Positions 1 through 7,378 of a DNA stretch of 17,704 nt are shown one piece after another (position 1 is the stretch's first letter; the number at the start of each line of letters is the position of its first letter). The notes beneath the pieces are model-generated. The model did not search any database. It had not been told where the DNA came from and was given only the letters and a program-made list of their open reading frames with translations. The stretch is from Clostridium sp. CAG:389 (GTDB taxonomy: Bacteria; Bacillota; Clostridia; TANB77; CAG-508): NCBI GenBank assembly GCA_000438255.1, contig FR901961.1, positions 1 through 17,704 on the forward strand, read 5' to 3'. A program made the position numbers and the translations under genes.

Positions 1-68
1 CACAAAAGGTTATTACTGAACTGTAACATTTTATTGCTAGTTCACAGTCTTAAAAAATCCTTAAAATC

Positions 69-97
69 TTGACTATTTAGTGATTTTGCGTTATTAT
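69..97 (+). promoter_or_regulatory. Sigma-A promoter of the Clp ATPase gene
   Basis: TTGACT (69-74), a 17-bp spacer and TATTAT (92-97) form a good housekeeping promoter. Transcription should begin around 104-106, which makes a TTG start at 106 implausible and favours ATG 139. I saw no CtsR-type heptad repeat (GGTCAAA class) near it. Confidence 0.65.
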
Positions 98-138
98 ATA
101 TAATATTGAAAAATAAAGAAATGAGGAATTTGAAAGTT

Positions 139-2514
139 ATGATATGTTCAGAATGTAAAAAAAATCCAGCAATACTTTTTTATGAAAAAATAGATAATGG
201 AAAGACCACAATGGAAGGTCTATGCTATGACTGTGCCAAGAAAAAGGGAATAGATGCAACAGAAGTTTTAGCAAAACAACAAGATATTTTATCAAAAGAT
301 AAAATAAATTTTGCAGATATGAATAAACAATTAGAAAGTATATTTAAAGATTTCGCTGAAAATCTAGATTTAAATAATTTAGAAAATATTGATGGAGCAA
401 TTACTTTTGGTGATTTAGATAATGATGAAAATGATGATGATATTGATGAAGAAAAGCCAAAAATAACTGGTGCAGCAATACCTTTGGGTTCAATTTTTTC
501 TAATATGTTTGCACAAAAAAACGACAACGGTGAAAATAGTAGCAAACAAGAAAATAATAAAAAATCATCAAAAAATGATAAAGTAAAAGATTCAAAAACA
601 AATAAGAAGAAAAAATATTTAGACACTTATGGAACTAATTTAACAAACAAAGCTAAAAATAATCAATTAGATATAGTTATAGGTAGAGATAAAGAAATTC
701 AAAGAGTTGTTCAAATTTTAAATAGACGTTCAAAAAATAACCCTTGTTTAATTGGTGAACCTGGTGTTGGTAAAACAGCAATAGCACAAGGATTAGCTAT
801 AAAAATCGCTAATCAAAATGTTCCTGCCAAACTTTTAAATAAAGAAGTTTATCTTCTAGATATGACAGCAGTCATTGCTGGTACTCAATTTAGAGGTCAA
901 TTTGAGTCTAGAATGAAAGGTATTATTGATGAATGTAAAGAATATGGAAATATCATTCTAGTTATTGATGAAATTCACAATATAATAGGTGCTGGTGATG
1001 GTGAGCATTCAATGAATGCAGCAAATATTTTAAAACCTTCTCTATCTAATGGTGAAATACAATTAATAGGTACTACAACTTTAAAAGAATATAGAAAATA
1101 TATTGAAAAAGATTCTGCACTAGAAAGAAGATTTCAACAAGTTTTAGTTGAAGAGCCTAATATTGATGATTCAATTAAAATTTTGGAAGGTATAAAAAAA
1201 TATTATGAGGAATATCATAAAGTAAAAATATCTACTGATGTTATTCGTCAAACTGTTGAAATGTCTGAAAAATATATTCATGATAGATTTTTACCAGATA
1301 AAGCAATAGATATCTTAGATGAGGCTTGTTCAAGAATCAATTTAGAGAATAAAGATTTGTATAAACTAGAAATTCTTAATAAAGAATTAGCAGAAATTCA
1401 ATCTCAAAAAAATGAACTTGCTCAACCTGAAAATGATGAAGATTTCCAAAAAGTTGCAGATTTAAAAACACAAGAATGTAAATTAATTGAAGATATTGAT
1501 TCATTAAAGAAAAAAATGAAGCCTAGAAATCTTACACTTCAAGATATTGCAACAGTTATTGAAAATTGGACTAAAATACCAGTTAAAAAGATTACAGAAG
1601 CAGAAACTCAAAAACTTTTGAACTTAGAAACAAATCTTCATAAAAGAATTATTGGTCAAGAGGAAGCAGTTAATGCTGTATCAAGAGCAATTAGAAGAAA
1701 TAGAGCTGGTCTTCAAAATGAGAAAAGACCACCATCATTTATATTTGTAGGTCCAACAGGTGTTGGTAAAACAGAACTTGCAAAATCACTTGCATATGAA
1801 ATGTTTGGTTCAGAAGATTCTATTATAAGAATCGATATGTCTGAATATATGGAAAGTCATTCTACATCAAAATTGATAGGTGCACCTCCTGGATATGTAG
1901 GTTATGATGAAGCTGGGCAATTAACAGAAAAAGTTAAAAGAAAACCTTATTCAATTATTCTTTTAGATGAAATTGAAAAAGCTCACCCAGATGTATTTAA
2001 TATTTTATTACAAGTATTGGATGATGGTAAACTTACAGATTCACAAGGCAATACTGTTAGTTTTGCAAATACAATAATAATTATGACTTCAAATGCAGGC
2101 TCAAATTTAAATAATAATTCTATTGGTTTCGGAAAACAGACTGTTGATAAATCTAAAATTGAAGATAGTCTAAAAGAAACTTTTAGACCTGAGTTTTTAA
2201 ATAGAGTTGATGAAATTATTGTATTTAATTCTTTAAATAAAGAAGAATTATTACAAATTGTTGATTTAATGCTCGCTGATACAGTTAAAGCCTTAAAACA
2301 TAAAGATATTTCTTTTGAAATTTCTGATTCTGCTAAACAATTTATTTTGGATAAGGGTACTAATATTAAATTTGGTGCTAGACCTTTAAGAAGAGCTATT
2401 CAAAGATATGTTGAAGATGAAATTTCTGAGATGATTCTTCGTTCTGAGGTTGTTGATGGTCAAACTATTAAAGTTGATTTAAAAAATGATGTGCTTACTT
2501 TTGATGTTTTGTAA
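139..2514 (+). CDS. ATP-dependent Clp protease ATP-binding subunit, ClpE-like with N-terminal zinc finger
   Basis: A Hsp100 unfoldase predicted to feed misfolded proteins to cytosolic ClpP. Numbering is from ATG 139 (791 aa). A four-cysteine zinc finger (C3, C6, C29, C32) opens the protein in place of the usual Clp N-domain. A long linker follows (about 40-165), first acidic and then very Lys/Asn-rich. AAA module 1 has Walker A GEPGVGKT (206-213), Walker B ILVIDE (273-278) and ALERRF (327-332). A short charged middle segment lies near 410-460. AAA module 2 has Walker A GPTGVGKT (538-545) and Walker B IILLDE (606-611). An IGF tripeptide at 662-664 matches the ClpP-docking loop, so this is a ClpP partner rather than a ClpB disaggregase. 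GAGG (123-126) lies 12 nt before ATG 139. An in-frame TTG at 106 sits on the expected transcription start and is rejected. The combination resembles ClpE, but the protein is longer than the roughly 700 aa usual for that family. Confidence 0.9.
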   Translation: MICSECKKNPAILFYEKIDNGKTTMEGLCYDCAKKKGIDATEVLAKQQDILSKDKINFADMNKQLESIFKDFAENLDLNNLENIDGAITFGDLDNDENDDDIDEEKPKITGAAIPLGSIFSNMFAQKNDNGENSSKQENNKKSSKNDKVKDSKTNKKKKYLDTYGTNLTNKAKNNQLDIVIGRDKEIQRVVQILNRRSKNNPCLIGEPGVGKTAIAQGLAIKIANQNVPAKLLNKEVYLLDMTAVIAGTQFRGQFESRMKGIIDECKEYGNIILVIDEIHNIIGAGDGEHSMNAANILKPSLSNGEIQLIGTTTLKEYRKYIEKDSALERRFQQVLVEEPNIDDSIKILEGIKKYYEEYHKVKISTDVIRQTVEMSEKYIHDRFLPDKAIDILDEACSRINLENKDLYKLEILNKELAEIQSQKNELAQPENDEDFQKVADLKTQECKLIEDIDSLKKKMKPRNLTLQDIATVIENWTKIPVKKITEAETQKLLNLETNLHKRIIGQEEAVNAVSRAIRRNRAGLQNEKRPPSFIFVGPTGVGKTELAKSLAYEMFGSEDSIIRIDMSEYMESHSTSKLIGAPPGYVGYDEAGQLTEKVKRKPYSIILLDEIEKAHPDVFNILLQVLDDGKLTDSQGNTVSFANTIIIMTSNAGSNLNNNSIGFGKQTVDKSKIEDSLKETFRPEFLNRVDEIIVFNSLNKEELLQIVDLMLADTVKALKHKDISFEISDSAKQFILDKGTNIKFGARPLRRAIQRYVEDEISEMILRSEVVDGQTIKVDLKNDVLTFDVL

Positions 2515-2582
2515 TAAATTTTTATATTTATTTTTATAAGTTATTGCAAAATAAAAAGTATCGCAAAGGGGAGAAAAAAACG

Positions 2583-3185
2583 ATGTTTAAACATATACCA
2601 AATATATTAACAATAATGAGATTTATATTTATACCAATTATTTTAAACTTCATATTTCAAGGAAATTATATTTTAGGAATTATAGTTTTCACAATCTCTG
2701 GATTAACAGATGTTTTGGATGGTTTTATTGCTAGAAAATTTAATTTTGTTTCTAATTTTGGAAAATTAATGGATCCTTTGGCTGATAAATTAACACAAAT
2801 ATCTGTACTTGCTGCATTAGTAAGTGTAAAAATCATTCCAGTTTGGATTTTAGCTATTGTTGTTTTAAAGGAATTAATAATGGTTGTTGGAGCTTCTTTC
2901 CTTTATGGAAAAAATGTTGTTGTTTATAGTAAATGGTATGGTAAATTAGCTACTGTCTTATTTTATTTAGCTATTGTTGTTTCATTATTTATAAAGCAAC
3001 TTGACCTTACTGGTATTTGGTTACATTTAGATTTAGCAATTTATTGCTGTGCTTTAATTTGCACTATATTTTCTCTTGTTATGTATGTAAAGTGCTTATA
3101 TCAAGGTGGTTTTATTGATAAAAGTGATTTAAATAAAGAAACTAAAAATGTTGTTGTAAAAGACAAGTGGAATTTTAAAAAATAA
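2583..3185 (+). CDS. pgsA: CDP-diacylglycerol-glycerol-3-phosphate 3-phosphatidyltransferase
   Basis: Membrane enzyme that makes phosphatidylglycerol phosphate from CDP-diacylglycerol and glycerol-3-phosphate, the committed step to anionic phospholipids. The CDP-alcohol phosphotransferase signature D-G-x2-A-R-x8-G-x3-D-x3-D is intact within DVLDGFIARKF...FGKLMDPLAD, around residues 44-69 of 200. The rest is a series of hydrophobic helices with a Lys-rich C-terminal tail. ATG 2583 follows the SD AGGGGAG at a normal distance; an upstream in-frame extension to 2544 lacks an SD. It lies 68 bp after the Clp gene with no convincing terminator between, so co-transcription is likely. The family signature is certain; the glycerol-phosphate acceptor is inferred from overall similarity to PgsA. 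Confidence 0.9.
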   Translation: MFKHIPNILTIMRFIFIPIILNFIFQGNYILGIIVFTISGLTDVLDGFIARKFNFVSNFGKLMDPLADKLTQISVLAALVSVKIIPVWILAIVVLKELIMVVGASFLYGKNVVVYSKWYGKLATVLFYLAIVVSLFIKQLDLTGIWLHLDLAIYCCALICTIFSLVMYVKCLYQGGFIDKSDLNKETKNVVVKDKWNFKK

Positions 3186-3194
3186 TAAATTTTA

Positions 3195-3237
3195 ATAGAG
3201 GCTGATTTTTTATAAATCAGTCTCTATCATTTTCTTA
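3195..3237 (+). terminator. Rho-independent terminator after pgsA, possibly bidirectional
   Basis: Arms 3195-3208 and 3214-3227 form a 14-bp stem with one G-U pair around a 5-nt loop, followed by a T-rich tract. The convergent bofC-like gene ends at 3245, so the same hairpin may stop it on the other strand. Confidence 0.8.
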
Positions 3238-3244
3238 AAAACTT

Positions 3245-3844
3245 TTATTCAAAATCTTCTAATAATTGATTAAGCTCTTCTATACCATTTACTTTAATTC
3301 CATCTTTAATCTTAATCTTATCAGTCTCAGATAGATATTCCAATGATATTTCAGTTTTCTCATATACTTCTTCTTCACTATTTTCATTTATTTTATATAC
3401 TGTTATTTTTCCATTATCTTCTTTTAAAATAAAATGTTGACCACAATTACTATTAAATTCTTTATATAAAACTATTTGTGTGCTAGAAAATTTTTCAATT
3501 TCCCAATATGGATATTCCTTTTTTAAATCGTATTCTGTTCCATTTACTAAATCTTGTGGTATATCAACATATTCATTTATTGTATGTTGACATTCATCAT
3601 AATATCTTTTTAAAATTAATAAACAATTTGGCGATATTTTTTCTTCATTTGAATTTGTCTCTATTTCATCTCTATATTCATTTATGCAATCATCTGTTAC
3701 TTTTTCTGATATTTTATTTATTTCATTTTCTATCATATTATTATCGTTTTTATCTTTTTGTTTTGTATTATATAGAATTATTCCTGTTACTATTCCAATC
3801 ATTATAACTATTATTATCAAACTAATAATCCACGTTTTTTTCAT
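3245..3844 (-). CDS. Membrane-anchored BofC C-terminal-domain-like sporulation protein
   Basis: A 199-aa protein with one N-terminal hydrophobic segment (about 5-24) after a short basic start, so it is probably anchored in the membrane with the rest outside. A polar, low-complexity spacer (28-70) leads to a domain from about 71 to 199. That domain contains an LILKRYYDEC stretch, an NEYVDIP stretch, CGQHFILKEDNGKITVYK and, near the end, an ISLEYL segment followed by a Leu/Glu-rich tail. This pattern matches the BofC C-terminal-like domain found in spore-forming Clostridia. In Bacillus, BofC is a forespore protein that restrains SpoIVB-dependent activation of pro-sigma-K. The SD GGGGGAGAG precedes ATG 3844. 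A sigma-G-like promoter candidate lies upstream and yabG is divergent, both consistent with a sporulation role. The family call is from memory of the domain; function is inferred. Confidence 0.65.
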   Translation of the reverse strand: MKKTWIISLIIIVIMIGIVTGIILYNTKQKDKNDNNMIENEINKISEKVTDDCINEYRDEIETNSNEEKISPNCLLILKRYYDECQHTINEYVDIPQDLVNGTEYDLKKEYPYWEIEKFSSTQIVLYKEFNSNCGQHFILKEDNGKITVYKINENSEEEVYEKTEISLEYLSETDKIKIKDGIKVNGIEELNQLLEDFE

Positions 3845-3864
3845 ATACTCTCCCCCGTTTCTTT

Positions 3865-3894
3865 TATTATTACCATTTTTTCAAAATTTATACA
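3865..3894 (-). promoter_or_regulatory. Candidate sigma-G (forespore) promoter for the BofC-like gene
   Basis: On the minus strand, TGTATAA (3894-3888) is followed after a 17-nt spacer (counted from GTATA) by AATAATA (3871-3865). The -35 fits the sigma-G/F pattern and the -10 differs from CATNNTA by one base. In such A+T-rich DNA chance matches are common. The support is that bofC is a sigma-G gene in Bacillus. Confidence 0.35.
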
Positions 3895-3929
3895 TTTAAG
3901 TCTTAGTCTATTTATTATGATTTTTCGGC

Positions 3930-3957
3930 ACATTTATACATTTTTAGACATAAAATA
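3930..3957 (+). promoter_or_regulatory. Candidate mother-cell (sigma-K/E) promoter for yabG
   Basis: CATAAAATA (3949-3957) fits the CATANNNTA -10 of sigma-K, and an AC dinucleotide (3930-3931) lies 17 nt upstream as in sigma-K -35 elements. It is 30 bp from the yabG start. yabG is sigma-K-dependent in Bacillus, which supports the reading. The matched elements are short. Confidence 0.5.
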
Positions 3958-3986
3958 TAATAGCCCAAAAATATGAGGTGATTAAT

Positions 3987-4823
3987 GTGAAAAAAATAAA
4001 AAAAGGAGATATTGTAGTACGAAAATCATATGGAAAAGACATTATTTTCTATGTTAAAAGAATTGTTAAAACTTCAAAAGAAGATATTGCAATAATATGT
4101 GGTCTTTTTGAACGAATTGAAGCTGATAGTTTATTAACAGATTTGGAATTATTAGATTCTAATACTATAAAAAATATTTTTAAAGATGAAGAAAATAGAC
4201 TTAATTCCAGAATGAACAAGAGATATAGTAATTATGAATCTAGTTTTATAGAAAATGAAAGAACCCTTTTGCGTAGAAAGATAATAACTGGCAAAATATT
4301 ACATTTAGATGGTGATAAAAGATATTCTCAAAAATCTTATAATTATTATCAGAAGATGGGGTTAAATGCGATTGTAAAAAATATTCCTGAATATAAACAG
4401 CCAAAAGTTGTTTATAAATTATTAAAATTATATAGACCTGATATATTAATAATTACTGGGCATGATGGTATGATAAAAAGAGGTTCAAACTTTAATGATA
4501 TTTATAATTATCGTAATTCTAGACACTTTATAAATACGGTTAAGGAAGCTAGAAGATATGATAAAGAAAATAATTGTGAAACAGTTATTTTTGCTGGTGC
4601 ATGTCAAAGTTATTTTGAAGCTTTGATGCTAGCTGGTGCTAATTTTGCTTCTTCTCCTTCAAGAATATTGATTGATTTTTTGGATCCTTTAATAATTGCT
4701 GAAAAGGTTGCTACCACTGAAAAATATAAATTTATAACTGTTGATGAAGTAACTAAGGAAATTAGAGATGGTAAAAAAGGAATTGGTGGAATTGGTGCTA
4801 ACGGTAAAATGATAATCGTGTAA
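3987..4823 (+). CDS. yabG: Sporulation-specific protease YabG
   Basis: YabG is the mother-cell cysteine protease that trims spore coat proteins late in sporulation (and, in Clostridioides, pre-pro-germination proteins). The 278-aa length fits the family. The N-terminus (about 1-50) is a small beta-rich domain beginning KKGDIVVRKSYG. The conserved core includes LHLDGD (106-110), ITGHDGM with H159, and FAGACQS with C206, the likely catalytic Cys in this family. The start chosen is GTG 3987, because GAGGTG (3975-3980) sits six bases before it; an in-frame GTG at 3978 overlaps that SD. It is divergent from the BofC-like gene and 152 bp upstream of veg, the same yabG-veg neighbourhood as in Bacillus. 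No strong terminator follows; the only structure there is a short direct repeat. Confidence 0.93.
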   Translation: MKKIKKGDIVVRKSYGKDIIFYVKRIVKTSKEDIAIICGLFERIEADSLLTDLELLDSNTIKNIFKDEENRLNSRMNKRYSNYESSFIENERTLLRRKIITGKILHLDGDKRYSQKSYNYYQKMGLNAIVKNIPEYKQPKVVYKLLKLYRPDILIITGHDGMIKRGSNFNDIYNYRNSRHFINTVKEARRYDKENNCETVIFAGACQSYFEALMLAGANFASSPSRILIDFLDPLIIAEKVATTEKYKFITVDEVTKEIRDGKKGIGGIGANGKMIIV

Positions 4824-4825
4824 CA

Positions 4826-4847
4826 TAAATGTAATGTAAATGTAATA
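4826..4847 (+). repeat. Short direct repeat between yabG and veg
   Basis: Two adjacent 11-bp units, TAAATGTAATG (4826-4836) and TAAATGTAATA (4837-4847), start three bases after the yabG stop and precede a T-rich run. They could form only weak hairpins. No function is evident; local slippage in A+T-rich DNA is enough to explain them. Confidence 0.5.
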
Positions 4848-4917
4848 TTTGTTTTTTTATCATATGTATAATGCTATAAATGGCTGTAAATAAGTATTTT
4901 GTACAAACAAAGGTTTT

Positions 4918-4946
4918 TTGACAATTTTTTCAAAAAATGCTATAAT
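4918..4946 (+). promoter_or_regulatory. Consensus sigma-A promoter of veg
   Basis: TTGACA (4918-4923), a 17-bp spacer and TATAAT (4941-4946): a perfect match to the housekeeping consensus, with T- and A-tracts in the spacer. The veg promoter of Bacillus is likewise one of the strongest known sigma-A promoters. Confidence 0.9.
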
Positions 4947-4975
4947 CGAGCTATCTTAAAGGAGTAGGTGATAGC

Positions 4976-5278
4976 ATGATTTGTAAAAATGATATTTCAA
5001 ATCTAAAAACTGACATCTTAGAAAAAGTGGGTCAAAAGATAATAGTAAAAGGTTCTCTTGGTAGAAGTAGAACTTTTGAAAAAGAAGCAACAATAGAAAA
5101 AGCATATCCTAACATATTTGTTGTTAGATATGAAGAAAATAATAGAAATGTAACTTACAGCTATACTGATGTTTTAACTAGAACTGTTGAGGTTGATGTT
5201 TATGATGGGGAATCTTATAGTCCTTTAATTCCTCCACAAGTTGAAACTAAAAGAAAAAAGGCTGAAGTTTTATTATAA
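4976..5278 (+). CDS. veg: Veg family protein
   Basis: A small cytosolic protein of 100 aa, slightly longer than the roughly 86-aa Bacillus Veg. The family core is clear: an N-terminal helix, then KVGQKIIVKGSLGRSRTFEKEATIEKAYPNIF reduced to its key points (G-x-R-x2-x-F near 27-35, YPNIFVVRYE near 45-54), a SYTDVLTRTVEV strand and a PLIPP stretch. In Bacillus, Veg stimulates biofilm matrix genes by countering SinR; its role in Clostridia is not established. ATG 4976 follows AAAGGAG. The gene is monocistronic, bounded by its own promoter and a terminator. Confidence 0.93.
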   Translation: MICKNDISNLKTDILEKVGQKIIVKGSLGRSRTFEKEATIEKAYPNIFVVRYEENNRNVTYSYTDVLTRTVEVDVYDGESYSPLIPPQVETKRKKAEVLL

Positions 5279-5298
5279 CATTGTTTATATAAATGTTT

Positions 5299-5330
5299 AA
5301 ATAGCACATACTAATGTGCTATTTTTATTA
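5299..5330 (+). terminator. Rho-independent terminator between veg and spoIIID
   Basis: ATAGCACAT (5301-5309) and ATGTGCTAT (5314-5322) form a 9-bp perfect stem, 11 bp with flanking A-T pairs, around a 4-nt loop. It is followed by TTTTATT. It lies between convergent genes and has an A-run on the other side, so it may serve both. Confidence 0.85.
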
Positions 5331-5585
5331 TTCTTTTAAATGACTGTATTTTAATTTTGTTGCCATTCCTCCTCTTATATGTCTTTCTGCTTTATTTTCA
5401 TCAAGAATTATTCTTACCTGAGTTGCTAAACTCGGATTTATTTTTTTTAGCCTTTCAGATACGTCTTTATGTACTGTGCTTTTACTAATTCCAAATTTTT
5501 TTGCAGCTCCTCTTACTGTATCTTTTGAATCTATTATATAATGTGCAAGTTCTATTGCACGTTCGTCTATTGATATACCTTTCAT
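5328..5585 (-). CDS. spoIIID: Sporulation transcriptional regulator SpoIIID
   Basis: DNA-binding regulator of the mother cell that acts between sigma-E and sigma-K, activating or repressing many sporulation genes. The 85-aa length is typical. A helix-turn-helix spans about residues 22-46, with TVRGAAKKFGISKSTVHKD the recognition region. The conserved C-terminal half (NPSLATQVRIILDENKAERH, then a basic RGGMATKLKY) is the second DNA-contacting segment of the family. ATG 5585 is preceded by a G-rich SD (GGGGG at 5599-5595) that is buried in a long inverted repeat. The gene follows the ABC transporter genes on the same strand across 143 bp containing promoter-like sequence, so it probably has its own sporulation promoter. 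Confidence 0.95.
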   Translation of the reverse strand: MKGISIDERAIELAHYIIDSKDTVRGAAKKFGISKSTVHKDVSERLKKINPSLATQVRIILDENKAERHIRGGMATKLKYSHLKE

Positions 5586-5592
5586 ATAGTCA

Positions 5593-5638
5593 AACCCCCA
5601 TACGAATACTTTTGTTTAATTGTATTCGTGTGAGGGTT
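5593..5638 (-). promoter_or_regulatory. Long inverted repeat (hairpin) covering the spoIIID ribosome binding site
   Basis: On the minus strand, AACCCTCACACGAATAC (5638-5622) can pair with GTATTCGTATGGGGGTT (5609-5593). That is 16 of 17 positions with one G-U pair, around a 12-nt loop. The downstream arm contains the G-run that serves as SD for spoIIID, nine bases from its ATG. No T-run follows in either direction, so it is not an ordinary terminator. It could be a translation-control hairpin or a protein-binding palindrome. Confidence 0.75.
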
Positions 5639-5692
5639 GTATTAGAACATACCTATATTATTTGTATTTGATTTTTCTATAACTGTTACTTT

Positions 5693-5722
5693 AATGTATT
5701 CATTATACTTTATTAATTATCT
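5693..5722 (-). promoter_or_regulatory. Candidate sigma-E-type promoter for spoIIID
   Basis: Minus-strand AATACATT (5700-5693) is one mismatch from the sigma-E -10 CATACANT, with an ATA-containing -35 region about 17 nt upstream (5722-5716). It would start a transcript of about 100 nt leader that includes the whole hairpin. A second possible -10, AATACAAC (5643-5636), would cut into the hairpin. Also present is TAGAACATAC (5643-5652, + strand), 9 of 10 to the SpoIIID box WWRRACARNY. All are weak calls in A+T-rich DNA. Confidence 0.28.
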
Positions 5723-5728
5723 GCTCTT

Positions 5729-7378
5729 TTATTTTACTTGAACTACTTTTCCATCTTCAACTTTTAAAATTTTATCAACATTTTCAATTGTAGCAGGTCT
5801 ATGTGCAATAATAATTACTGTTGAATCTTTAGATAAATTATCTATAACTTTCTTTAATTGAATTTCACTTTCAACATCAACATTTGATGTTGGTTCATCA
5901 AAAACATATATACTGGTCTCTTTTGCAATTGCACGTGCAAAAGCTAATAATTGTTTCTCTCCTTTTGAAAAAGAATTATCATTTATTTTTTCATATATAC
6001 CATTTTCAAAACTTTTTACTCTATCATATAGTCCAACTTGTTTTAATATATTTATTATATTTTCATCTGAAATATTATTGTTATTTATTATAATATTTCT
6101 TTTTATTGTATCATCAAATATGTATGGATTTTGTTGTATAAATGATACATTTTTTCTTATACTTTCTAATGATATATCATCCATATTTTTTCCATCAAAT
6201 AATATATTTCCAGAATTTATTTTATAAAATCCTAAAATTAAATTTATAATTGTTGTTTTTCCTGCTCCTGTTTCTCCAATCAATGCAACTTTCTCACCTT
6301 TATTAATCGAAAATGTTACATCATTTAAAATTTGTCTACCTTCTACATATGAAAAATTAACGCTTTTAAATCTTATATTTCCCTCTAGCTTTTCTGTATT
6401 TTCCCCTTCGTAGATATTTTCTATATTCTCTTTTTTTTGTAATAAATCATCTATTCTTTTTATCGAAACTCTTCCTTGTTGTAAATTTTCATAGTGATAT
6501 AAAATATGAGCTAATGGCTCAAAAAATTTATCTATATAGCTTACAACAACATAAATAATTCCAACATCAATTCCTGCTACTTTCCCTTGTATACATAGAT
6601 ATATAATAATAGAAATAATTAGATATTTAGTCATTGATTCTACTGGTTTTAAAGCACTTTGAATTGTAAAATAGTTTCTTGATATATCTGTTTCCTCTTT
6701 ATTATACCTATCTAATTCTTCTTTTCTTTCTTTTTGAATATTAAAAAGATTTATTGTATTTATTCCTGAAAATGCTTCCCCAAAATAATTATTAAGTTTT
6801 TCAGTATTTTCTATACTTTTTCTGTTATAATATTCCATTTTTTTACCTAATTTAAGCAATACCATAACCAATATTAGACTACATATAACCATTACCAATG
6901 CAAAATAAATATTTATAAAACACATTACTCCAAGAACCACTATTAAAAATATTCCAGCACTTATAAACATTGGCAATATTCTACCTATAAAATCTCCTAT
7001 ATTGTTTATATCTGCTGTCATTCTTGTTATCAATGTAGATATATGCATATTCGAAAAAGTATCCATATTAAAACTAATTACCTTTTTATAAGCTTCTTCT
7101 CTAATTTCAAATGTTAAACTTTCTGTATTTTTTGTTAAAGATACATATTTTACATATTCTAAAAAAGCACATATTATTGAAAGGAACATATATACAACAA
7201 CTATACATATTATTTTGCTTGATATATCATTAAATGATGTTGCATTTTCCGCAAAAGAAATTGCCTGTTTTATTATATATGGTAGTAAAGTATTAATTAA
7301 TGATGTTATTATCATTAATATGATGACAAATAAAAATTTATATTTATACTTACTTATAAGGCTTTTAATATTAAGCAT
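5729..7378 (-). CDS. ABC exporter half-transporter with intact Walker B Glu and deviant signature (pair 1, second gene)
   Basis: Type IV (MDR-like) ABC half-transporter, 549 aa, with about six membrane helices (about 10-300) and a C-terminal ATPase domain. Numbering is from ATG 7378. Walker A is GETGAGKT (368-375), the Q-loop Gln is Q416, Walker B ends in DE with the catalytic E495, and the H-loop His is H526. The signature is FSKGEKQ (470-476) instead of LSGGQ. The preceding gene has the complementary defects, so the two should form a heterodimer with one working ATP site. The start is ATG 7378, six bases after AGGAGGT; it overlaps the previous stop by 8 nt, indicating translational coupling. 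The adjacent ATG 7381 is also possible. Substrate is unknown; drug, peptide or lipid export are all compatible. Confidence 0.9.
   Translation of the reverse strand: MLNIKSLISKYKYKFLFVIILMIITSLINTLLPYIIKQAISFAENATSFNDISSKIICIVVVYMFLSIICAFLEYVKYVSLTKNTESLTFEIREEAYKKVISFNMDTFSNMHISTLITRMTADINNIGDFIGRILPMFISAGIFLIVVLGVMCFINIYFALVMVICSLILVMVLLKLGKKMEYYNRKSIENTEKLNNYFGEAFSGINTINLFNIQKERKEELDRYNKEETDISRNYFTIQSALKPVESMTKYLIISIIIYLCIQGKVAGIDVGIIYVVVSYIDKFFEPLAHILYHYENLQQGRVSIKRIDDLLQKKENIENIYEGENTEKLEGNIRFKSVNFSYVEGRQILNDVTFSINKGEKVALIGETGAGKTTIINLILGFYKINSGNILFDGKNMDDISLESIRKNVSFIQQNPYIFDDTIKRNIIINNNNISDENIINILKQVGLYDRVKSFENGIYEKINDNSFSKGEKQLLAFARAIAKETSIYVFDEPTSNVDVESEIQLKKVIDNLSKDSTVIIIAHRPATIENVDKILKVEDGKVVQVK

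Noticed and set aside
1..60. Imperfect inverted repeat (ACTGAAC / GTTCACAGT)
   Set aside because: Short stem with a bulge and long loop, no U-run and no recognised operator; chance is sufficient.
106..138. In-frame TTG start extending the Clp ATPase by 11 residues
   Set aside because: It coincides with the predicted transcription start of the 69-97 promoter and has no SD; ATG 139 begins the zinc finger as in homologues.
225..626. 133-codon minus-strand open frame within the Clp gene
   Set aside because: Ser/Phe-rich reverse reading of Lys/Glu codons; no SD or promoter.
3508..3899. Leu/Ile/Phe-rich + strand open frames opposite the BofC-like gene
   Set aside because: Low-complexity mirror images of the coding strand with no ribosome binding site.
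4824..4860. Direct repeat plus T-run after yabG as a terminator or small array
   Set aside because: Only two units and no stable stem; not a CRISPR and not a convincing terminator.
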